Made by a program: the position numbers and the translations under genes. This document shows positions 56,925-64,000 of a stretch of DNA of 64,000 nt, one piece after another. Source of the DNA: Cristatella mucedo (Eukaryota; Bryozoa; Phylactolaemata; Cristatellidae); contig WPIO01000111.1 in NCBI GenBank assembly GCA_009760855.2, positions 250,001-314,000 of the forward strand, written 5' to 3'. Numbering within the stretch: the stretch's first letter is position 1; each line of letters opens with the position of its first letter. Under the pieces are notes generated by a model that saw only the letters and a list, made by a program, of their open reading frames with translations, was not told where the DNA came from and ran no database searches.

Positions 56925-57145
56925 CTCCAAGCGGCAGGTACGCGATACTACACATAATACCGAAGCTTGATCGAAGACGTTAATTCACATGGACACTCCA
57001 GCAGGCCAGTATGCGATTCCCGCCCGGCGTCCTCGACATTACTCATGGGCCTTTCCCGCCCGTTCCTTATATATCACTGTCATAAATTAGAACAGCCCAT
57101 AATACAATGACAGTGTCATCACCTCAAAGTAGCCACACTTTGTTG
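56925..57145. mobile_element. Unclassified dispersed repeat, copy 2
   Basis: Matches the core of 5786-5998: 'AAGCGGCAGGTACGCGATAC' at the start, 'CAGTGTCATCACCTCAAAGTAGCCAC' region at the end, and similar spacing between. Diverged from copy 1 by many substitutions. No coding frame shared. Confidence 0.75.
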
Positions 57146-57511
57146 AATTACAGTGTGGCAATACTGCTTTTTTGATTGCCACCCTCATCTGAACACTCAG
57201 ACTTACTGATTTGGCTCTGATCGGTCAGAAATTTTGAGATGGTGATGTATGCGAGCCAACTTTCTGTCCGACAAATTATCACTTAGCCAAACATTTTCAA
57301 AATGTATTACCTTGACAATACCACAGGTGCTTTGCAATATAGCAGATATTTTATATTTAGTTTAAATTTAGGGGATATCGAAAAGATATTTTGCATCAAG
57401 AGAAATATTCAACAAGTTTGTCAGTTTACCTATCGTATTGGTTCGGTTGTTTTGTACTTCAAAAGAACTCTTACCTAGTTCCCGTGCTAAGATAATGAGC
57501 TAAGATTTTAG

Positions 57512-57647
57512 GATAAGCCCGACACGAATGTAGTCTGCAAAATAAAACGTGATAACTATGATATCAGAGATGGGGATTACCGGGTGTATGACACCCTCAG
57601 GACATCAGTGGACAACTCTAAAGCATATCACAGCAGATATCTAAGCT
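57512..57647 (+). CDS. Probable FN3 second-half exon
   Basis: Acceptor AAGATTTTAG. It reads DKPDTNVVCKIKRDNYDIRD then GDYRVYDTLRTSVDNSKAYH. With donor CT|GTAATA it is 136 bases, phase 0 to 1, the same phase pair as the exon at 56320 and compatible with the transmembrane exon. A second donor (AATAG|GTAGGG, ending at 57654) would give phase 2 and not fit. 'DGDYRVYxTLRTSVDNS' resembles the F-G strands of FN3 domains near the membrane in receptor phosphatase-like ectodomains. It is short and lacks the G-L-x-P motif, so moderate to low confidence. Confidence 0.42.
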
Positions 57648-58500
57648 GTAATAGGTAGGGCGTTACTTTTTTTCAAATGCACTAATTTCCAAAGAAGAAA
57701 TGCCAACAAACTTAGATTTATTTGCTTAAAATTATTATATTTTCCGCCTACTTCAGATCCCTACAATATACAGATTGCTCACTCAACTTTGGGAATCGTT
57801 GCATTAAATACAGCTTAGATGATGCATGCAACCTATATTTGCACTACAGATATCGCCAGGCTAGTTAGGAGCTTACATTGATCCTCATGAAAGATAATTC
57901 ATAATCTGTGAAATATAGCCTGAGGTACTCCATCTTGCTGAGCTACTACAGGCATTAATTGCATAGATTAAAGTATTTTAAAGATGCTTAAGCAAATTTT
58001 GAAGACCAAGTCAAACCGCTAAGCTTCTATATTGTAGAATTTATAACTTGCTCAAATGTAAAAATATGCATTTAACGCTCTATCTATAAAATAATCTCTA
58101 ATATTGATGTCATTTGAACATTTAACTCTTCCAAACTTTAAAAATACTTATGTTTAAGTTGTCTAAGTGCTTGAATTAGCCTACACTACGTGATTTATCG
58201 TGTATCTAGATGAAATAGTAGTACCTTTAAGAATTAGTTCTGATTAGGCTACTCCTACGGCTCCACTGCACAATAATATTAATAATAGTTGGCTGTATAG
58301 CCGTCTTAAAAAACTGGATATTTTTTAATGGATTTAACAGATGGTGCATACAAAGCATTATCAAACAATTAAAATGCCATCTCCTCTTTATTTGTTGAGT
58401 CGCGTGTTATGGGCTGGAGCTTTTTTAACGGGACTAGTTTCGATCCGTCATTTCATTCAGCTGAACCAAATACGGTCCGATACTTTCGAAAAAACTCAAG
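57648..58500. other. Intron sequence
   Basis: AT-rich. Nothing recognisable seen. Confidence 0.45.
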
Positions 58501-58599
58501 GCCTATCCACCTGAGTCAATTACATGGGAGGATTTAACTAGTAACTCGGCGAGTGCACGGTTACCTCAACCTGAAAATGTGTTGTCAGTTGTGCGACAG
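58501..58599 (+). CDS. Candidate FN3 first-half exon
   Basis: Reads AYPPESITWEDLTSNSAS then ARLPQPENVLSVVRQ before a GTAATC donor in phase 0, which is the phase at which the FN3 second halves begin. 'PPESITWEDLTSNSASxRLPQP' has the A-B strand look of FN3 domains. The only usable acceptor (CTCAAG) gives phase 0 rather than the expected phase 1, and no matching second half was found downstream. It may be a decayed or misjoined exon. Confidence 0.3.
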
Positions 58600-58827
58600 G
58601 TAATCGTTATGCATTGGGGAGACAAATTGAAAATTTCTAAAAAATCGACAGGCAGCGATACAGTTGAGTTCTAGCTGGACTAGGCTAGGGCATGAAAATG
58701 ACGTGCTGCTCATTTTTATTTTGATCTATAGAGTTAAAACTTAGAGTCATCATTAAGTTAACAATTTGTACCAAAACCCAAATACTAAAAGCGATGAGCA
58801 AATGCAGGTACAAATCAAATTAGAAGT

Positions 58828-59048
58828 TAAGGTCTTATGCGTGCTGACACTGTGCATGCTGCCACTATCCACATTTGCATGCTGACTATGTGCATGTCAC
58901 CCCTAACCATATTATTCATTTTGTTTGTTTATCAAGCATGATTTTACTCACCATTCAATTGCATTTCTCTTTGCAGCAAATGTAAAGCACGTAGAAAGAG
59001 ATTAAGCTCTCTGGGGTGATTTATCAAGTGCATTATTATTATTATAAG
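58828..59048 (+). mobile_element. LINE family B 3' end
   Basis: UTR (GTGCTGACACTGTGCATGCT) to hairpin (TTTGCAGCAAATGTAAAGCA) and ATTATTATTATTAT tail. 5'-truncated. Confidence 0.9.
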
Positions 59049-59399
59049 GTGTTTTTGGGCTGAAACTGGTACTTTCCTATCGAGCGGAAAGCGCATACAC
59101 TTTTGTAGGTCCTACCTAATTTTTCTGTCAAATTTGGATAGCTACTTCAGAACTAAACCCAACTACTCTTATAAGAATTCCTGCAGATAGATCTACAATA
59201 TGGTAGCAAAAGTGTCACTGTGGTATCACCATTTGATGCCACTCTAAGAAATTTTTTTAGACTTTTAAAATAGCAAAACATCACTCGCCGTCGGGAAAGC
59301 TTGTTATTGTAAATAAGAGGCATTGCCAAGCCTTGGTCTAGCAGGAACTATTCAGCGATCACCAGCAAAGCTACCGTTCCGACCTTGAAACTTTCAGCT
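59049..59399. other. Unassigned sequence
   Basis: Nothing recognisable seen. Confidence 0.45.
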
Positions 59400-59748
59400 T
59401 CACGTACATGCATTAGTTCGTATGCTCCCAAACTCCGGAACTCCCTCCCGACTTGCTCAAGAACATCCCCTGACTTGACGACATCTAAAAAGAACCTAAA
59501 AACACACCTATTTAGTGCAGCATTTAGTGGGTCCTAGTGATTCACTCTTCATGTGCCCATGCATGCTGCCACTAACCACATTCGCATGCATACCCTTTGC
59601 ATGTCACCCCTAACCACGTGTTCATGCTGTTTATCAGGCATGGTGCTACTCATCATTCAAAAGCGTTTCTCTTTGCAGCAAATGTATTGAGTTCTGTGAG
59701 GGTGCATTATCAAGAGCATTCTTATTGTTATTACTATTCTTATTGCGA
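59400..59748 (+). mobile_element. LINE family B 3' end
   Basis: Starts in the C-terminal coding part (FSSYAPKLRNSLPTC-like), then UTR and a shortened tail in which the first arm of the hairpin is deleted (GCAAATGTATTGAGTTCTGT). Confidence 0.88.
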
Positions 59749-59779
59749 TCAGAACAATAAAAATAAAATCAGCATCTAC

Positions 59780-59806
59780 TAGCCGTCGGCCAGTGGCTGA
59801 CGGCTA
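59780..59806. repeat. 13-base hairpin
   Basis: TAGCCGTCGGCCA / TGGCTGACGGCTA with a single-base spacer and one mismatch, next to an A-rich stretch. It could be a short element's end or a structured terminator-like relic. No element was identified. Confidence 0.6.
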
Positions 59807-59834
59807 TTGTTAATGTAATATGATTTAACGTTTC

Positions 59835-60180
59835 TTTAACCGTAACTCCACGAAGCCATGATGACTGTGTGGGTGTTAGGCTGGACAGATGTGTACAGAG
59901 GACTCACAGCCTCAGCAGATTTAGGAACTCTTGCGGTGGACAACAGACTTAATCTCAGCCATAAAAATAAAATAGGAAGCAGGGCAGAGTCATGAGGGAA
60001 GCTGAGATAGGGAGTAACATAGATGTGCAGCTAAGGGCGGCTGGGAAAGATGTGCCGTAGTATGCAGCAGGATATTAGTTGTCGTTGTGATAGAATCGTA
60101 GAAGTGAGTTAAACAGTCTAGGACCTGCAAAACATAAGATTCTGGTACCAACGGCCATTAAGTGGAGGAATGGAAGGGGT
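59835..60180 (-). mobile_element. LINE family A 3' end
   Basis: Minus strand: terminus at about 59840 (CCGTAACTCCACGAAGCCAT on plus), C-terminal coding part, ending near the FLHLMAVGTR-like segment. Diverged. Confidence 0.82.
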
Positions 60181-60187
60181 TATTATT

Positions 60188-60345
60188 CCCATAAAAATAA
60201 TTATGAATTTGATATGGCGCCCAGGAATAACTCAATATCTTCCTGGGTACTTCTGATTACCTCAGCTTCACACACCTACGTTTGCTTCTTCCATAAGAAA
60301 CATAATTGATTTGTACGGCGCGCTAAGAGAACTTAGTCTCTTATT
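60188..60345 (-). mobile_element. Two LINE B/SINE-type tails
   Basis: 60188-60250 holds a diverged tail (TTTGATATGGCGCCCAGGAA). 60298-60345 holds a SINE-type tail (AATTGATTTGTACGGCGCGC). Neither has its head. Confidence 0.55.
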
Positions 60346-61258
60346 CTAACGAACTGCTGCTCGTAGGATACGCTAAGCGTGTGGCTGGATTAAAAGGCTT
60401 TGCTGTTCTAATAGGTGATGCTATTGTGCGACCTTCACCACGTGCTCGTAATCTAGGTGTCATGTTCGACAGCTGCCTCAATTTCAAAAGCTTCATTCAG
60501 AAGACTGCCTCTGCAGCTAGCCATCACATCCGATCCCTATCCAAGATTAAATGCTGTCTCCCACAGTGGCTTGTAAAAAATTTAACTAGCTCTTTAGTTC
60601 AGGCTCGGCTTGATTATTGTAATTCCCTTATGGCTGGGCTACCAAAGAAAGCTATTATGCCACTACAGCGGATTATGAATATGGCTGCAAGGCTGGTCTT
60701 CAAGTCCCAGCGGTTTGAGCACGTGTCACCGCTGCTGAAAGAGCTAGGGTGGTTGCCGGTTGAGCAAAGGATACAGAACAAAGTTCTTACGCTGACCCAC
60801 AAGGTCTGCCACGGCTTGGCTCCTTCGTACCTAGCTGAACAGTTGCATCAGTTTCAGCCTGTTCGCGCCCTGAGGTCCTGTGTGGACAATAAATTAGCTG
60901 TCCCATTCCTCCGCTTAAAGACAGTTGGCGACAGAAGCTTTAGCTCTGCAAGTCCTAGACTGCGGAACTCGTTTCCACAATTCCTACGCAACGACAACTA
61001 CTCTCCTACTGCCGACTATGGCTCATCCTTTTCAGCGGTCCTGAGCTGCTACTTCTATGCTGCTCACTACCTCAACTGCTCTCCTGACTGTGCTATGCTT
61101 CCCACATTCTCTTAGTTGCGTGAGACGATTTCGGTTGGCTACCGAATGCGTACCGAAAGCCACTTAGGCTGTGAGTGTGCTATAGAAAACTCTCCTGCGT
61201 AACACCCACATGGTCCTTATGACGTTGTGGAGTTACAGACGGAGATACATTACATTAC
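60345..61258 (+). mobile_element. LINE family A, best-preserved C-terminal copy
   Basis: A 244-codon frame (60381-61115) covers the region after the RT palm: [18 protein letters not shown], the [20 protein letters not shown] region, QARLDYCNSLMAGLPKKA, NMAARLVFKSQRFEHVSPLL, GWLPVEQRIQNKVLTLTHKV and CYFYAAHYLNCSPDCAMLPT. A TAG at 61113 ends it early relative to other copies, which read on (LRETKSVGYRMRTES). The 3' end has GGAGTTACAGACGGAGATAC and an ACATTACATT tail. Confidence 0.93.
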
Positions 61259-61325
61259 ATTATTCAGGCGATTTACATATGCCTCGGGGCTCGAGCCCAT
61301 GACTTCAGCCTTCATAACCTCAGGC
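61258..61325 (-). mobile_element. tRNA-derived SINE, partial
   Basis: On the minus strand the B-box region (ATGGGCTCGAGCCCC) and the start of the tail (GCATATGTAAATCGCCTGAA) are present. The end fuses with the LINE A ACATT tail at 61258. Confidence 0.78.
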
Positions 61326-61534
61326 TTTTACATCGCTGTATGAGTGAGATGCTGACTAAAGTTGTGCTGCTTCTTGTCTAGCGGGCTAAAATAACCTTAA
61401 TTATTGTCTTTAGAGTTTCATGAACAGGTGGGCGATGCTATAACTACGAAAAGATTTATTTTAGAAATAAGTAATTGTACTTTGAGGAAATTTCCATATT
61501 ATGGTAGAGTCTAGAACTGATTAACTACGGTGAA

Positions 61535-61845
61535 GGAAGGACGATTGTACAAACTCTGTGAAAGATGTTGGGACATGATTTGAAGGTAACTACATACTAA
61601 CTGGGACGCAGAAATTCTATTCTATTCATATATGTGATATTCTTTCAAGAGAAGTCGAATGTGTTTACAATGTTAGTTATGCACGGCAGCAGCTAATCGG
61701 TACATCTCAGAAGCAGATCAGTAGGAATAGGGGCTAGCGGGATAATTGTCTTCTTATAATAATAATAACAATAATGCACTTGGTGAAGCGCCCTCATATA
61801 ACTCAATCTCTTCCTAGGCTCTTTACATTAGCTCAATTGGTAAAC
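61535..61845 (-). mobile_element. LINE family B fragments
   Basis: 61535-61757 is a diverged linker fragment (equivalent of 46980-47110, e.g. GACAGCAGCAGATCGATGCA there). It abuts a separate 3' tail at 61757-61845 (AATAATGCACTTGGTGAAGC). Confidence 0.7.
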
Positions 61846-62434
61846 GAACTTCAGGATGTAGTTACGCGTGTCGCATGTAAGTCCGTATCTAAATTGTACT
61901 ATTTCACAGTTTTTACATCGCACTATTGCATTACCTAATGTTAATAGGAACAATAATGGTGTATGTGCTCGTTCGAAAGAAAAATATTGTTTGTACTCTT
62001 GACTTCTTTGCCCAATATATGTGTTCCTTATAATGTGACAATTTCATGATCATTTCTGCGTTTTCAACGTGTTTTGCCACTCAGCTATATCATTTGCAAT
62101 ACACTAAGTACTATATCCATTAGCAAAAACAGTTCCACAGTTTACCTCTGCTGCTGTATTGACTGAGGCTAAGCCAGGGACTGTCATCAATTGATTATGA
62201 ATGACACAATTTCAAACTCTTTTTGAACATTGTAGTCTTCATGCACGATCCTAACTTAATATGAAGACGAGAAAATTTAAAATCGTAGCATCGTTTCTAA
62301 AATGGTTCTATGCTATTTTATCTGGCTGGTTTTGAGATTTGAAAAATAAGCTGCCAGAACAAATGTGGTCACTGGAAAATAAAAAGAAATCTATTGGCAG
62401 TTATGGTTAACGTAAGTTCTTGAATTTTTTGTAG
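61846..62434. other. Intron before membrane exon
   Basis: AT-rich. Nothing recognisable seen. Confidence 0.45.
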
Positions 62435-62525
62435 GTACTCACCAGTCTCTGACAATAGTTATTCCTTCAGTCATGGCTGGAGTCACTGGGCTATTTTTTG
62501 CACTATTCGAGGTATACCTTGCGAG
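62435..62525 (+). CDS. Transmembrane-segment exon of a single-pass receptor
   Basis: Acceptor GAATTTTTTGTAG and donor GCGAG|GTAAGT bound 91 bases, phase 1 to phase 2. It reads THQSLTIVIPSVMAGVTGLF then FALFEVYLAR: about 20 hydrophobic residues (TIVIPSVMAGVTGLFFALF) followed by a basic Arg at the cytoplasmic side. Small residues in the middle and the phase-1 entry fit receptor kinases and receptor phosphatases of animals. The cytoplasmic domain is not in the window, so the type cannot be decided. The predicted orientation is outside to inside. Confidence 0.7.
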
Positions 62526-63269
62526 GTAAGTATAGTTAATATTCGAATGCTGACATTAGCTTACATCCAAGGTACTGAGCAGCAACCTTGGTAGCCTAAG
62601 GAATAGGTCGGGGCAATGAATATGGAGTGTCAGTAGAGCTCAGCTCACGTGTTCCTCTTTTACCTAACAACCAAAAACTGATATTTATCGAGGAAATACA
62701 AAACTCACAGCAATACTATAAACCGCTAGGAATTCAGCACCGACATGAGATCGTGAAAATAAAAAATGTAAATAGTTCAAAGATGTCATTAAGTGACATT
62801 GGGCAGTGGAATGCCTTGTTTAAGCATCTAAAATGATTTATTCACCAATACGCAGATGCATTTCAGACGATGTAAACGTGCCAGGCTTACTCATTCATGG
62901 GAAAATAGGGGCATAACGGTGTAGTCAAAGTAGCTTTAGTTTTATTCAAGGCAATTTCAGGGCATTTCAATATTGAGTCCAGACACAAGCAGACTCTTAC
63001 CTTTGGGTCAATATCAACTGATGGTCTAACCAGCATAATGCTTGCATTCAGTAACCATGACTCGATGAATACTTGAATCAAACAAGTGGTCATGTGATGC
63101 ATACACTCATAAGTAGACAAAACGAGATGGTGAGAAGGCGGGTGTATTGGAGTGAAGCCTTAAGGCCTAAAAGCTCGGGAGAGGACGTACGATAAGTTGT
63201 TGAATGAAAATGAACTAATTTAACAGATTCATCGGTATAGCCTCAGCAGAGCCATAAGGCCAGTAAAAA
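62526..63269. other. Intron after membrane exon
   Basis: Short frames at 62627-62836 (plus) and 62887-63120 (minus) have no recognised domain. Confidence 0.45.
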
Positions 63270-63385
63270 ACGTTTACTGTAGGTAATCGAGGTTCGCCCA
63301 CTGTAAGACTCGAACTCACAACTTAGATCGAGAAGATCAATCACTTGACCTCCTGGGCTATCACTGCCCTTGCATGCAGGTTAGC
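63270..63385 (-). mobile_element. tRNA-derived SINE, second type
   Basis: On the minus strand an A-box-like 'GATAGCCCAGGAGGTCAAGT' and a B box (GAGTTCGAGTCT) are followed by a body with 'GATTACCTACAGTAAACG'. That body faintly resembles the body after the B box of the SINE at 6296-6445 (ATCGCCCCTACAAGCG). It may be the same minor SINE family. Confidence 0.5.
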
Positions 63386-63454
63386 AGCTGCTTGAATAGC
63401 TGATAGCAACAGAAAATTCAATCATCATTGATAGCAAGCCTAGATCTTCAGCCC

Positions 63455-63605
63455 AGGTTTATTCAAGGAGGTAGATTACTCGCAATTAATGACTAAGGGC
63501 GAAGTGGATGTATTTAATAACTGAAATCGTCGGTTCGAGCCCTGGGGTACACGACTATCTACTGGATAGAGTTTAAGTTTTCTAAGGGCTTTACATTGTA
63601 TTATA
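63455..63605 (+). mobile_element. Diverged tRNA-derived SINE with LINE B-like tail
   Basis: B box (GTCGGTTCGAGCCC) then 'CTGGATAGAGTTTAAGTTTT' and 'AAGGGCTTTACATTGTATTA'. The A-box half is weak. Confidence 0.6.
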
Positions 63606-63783
63606 ACTACTGCATTTACCTAGATGTGAATGCTGCTAAGTATCAGTAAGTTTGATGGGCACAAACAAATTGGAAACCAAGTTACAACTATTCTACGACT
63701 ACTTTGACTAGCTTTTCACCTTGTCTAAGGGGAATGTCAATACAATACGTAGACTAATGTTCCGACAATCGAAACGTGTTTAG

Positions 63784-63821
63784 GTACAATTCAAAAGACG
63801 AATATGTCAGAGCTGGGATCG
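63784..63821 (+). CDS. Candidate 38-base juxtamembrane exon
   Basis: Acceptor GTGTTTAG and donor ATCG|GTAGGT bound 38 bases reading YNSKDEYVRAGI. It enters in phase 2, exactly as left by the transmembrane exon, and exits in phase 1. The joined product would continue Ala-Arg-Tyr into a charged cytoplasmic stretch. Small juxtamembrane exons are common in receptor genes. The exon is too short for content evidence, so support is phase and splice sites only. Confidence 0.33.
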
Positions 63822-64000
63822 GTAGGTCTGGCTACTTCCACGTGAAAGAAATATTGGTTCTGGCAACCACATCTAACCCGGATGTAAACCGAATGCAACA
63901 TATCTAGAAATAAAAAAATATCAATCTCTGCATCAAATGCGACTTTAATTCTAACTTGTCGAATCTTGGTAGATTGCTATATATGTTTGAAGCTTTCTAA
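63822..64000. other. Right edge, unassigned
   Basis: Intron-like. Nothing recognised. Confidence 0.4.

Overview
The window is animal (metazoan) nuclear DNA. Large AT-rich introns, short GT-AG bounded exons, dozens of decayed non-LTR retrotransposon fragments, tRNA-derived SINEs and long microsatellites fill it. There is no operon-like gene packing, no rRNA and no intact single-exon gene. The domain types in the exons (F-type lectin/fucolectin, EGF-like, fibronectin-III-like, one transmembrane segment) and the two LINE families suggest a spiralian or other marine-type invertebrate. The species cannot be named from sequence alone.

The main signal is a set of plus-strand exons that look like one very long, modular, single-pass receptor gene, or a tandem family of such genes. 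In order: an EGF-like exon that ends in a stop (9592-9713); two tandem copies of the first F-lectin exon (13768-14013 and 14864-15124); the second F-lectin exon (20809-21057); an EGF-like exon (27077-27229); a truncated FN3-like relic (about 34078-34200); an intact FN3-like exon (37646-37966); a weak Cys-containing candidate (47928-48074); FN3 second-half exons (56320-56479 and, weaker, 57512-57647); a weak FN3 first-half candidate (58501-58599); a transmembrane exon (62435-62525); and a possible 38-base juxtamembrane exon (63784-63821). The well supported ectodomain module exons are bounded mostly by phase-1 introns, the usual arrangement for shuffled extracellular modules. The cytoplasmic effector domain would lie beyond the right edge, and some FN3 halves are missing from my reading. 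The whole-gene model is therefore inferred from phase and order. The individual F-lectin, EGF, FN3 and transmembrane exons are read directly.

Most of the rest is mobile DNA. LINE family A ends in an ACATT-type pentamer repeat. LINE family B ends in a conserved hairpin followed by ATT repeats. Both encode a CR1/L2/Jockey-like reverse transcriptase ([16 protein letters not shown] motifs) and every copy is 5'-truncated and mutated. The best copies are B at 45346-47500 (minus; four nonsense codons but no frameshift over about 1.7 kb) and A at 60345-61258 (plus). A tRNA-derived SINE of about 140 bases shares its 3' tail with family B, so it was probably moved by that LINE's machinery. Several nested insertions give a relative age order.

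Simple repeats are prominent: GA arrays (1520-1890, 19497-19533), a 9-base minisatellite (2026-2640), TA and GAGACG arrays (17289-17640), and a compound CA/TA array with duplicated flanks (41198-41530). A segmental duplication links 34.2-35.7 kb with 39.2-40.7 kb and includes the FN3-like exon. The remaining AT-rich stretches are intron or intergenic sequence without recognisable content.
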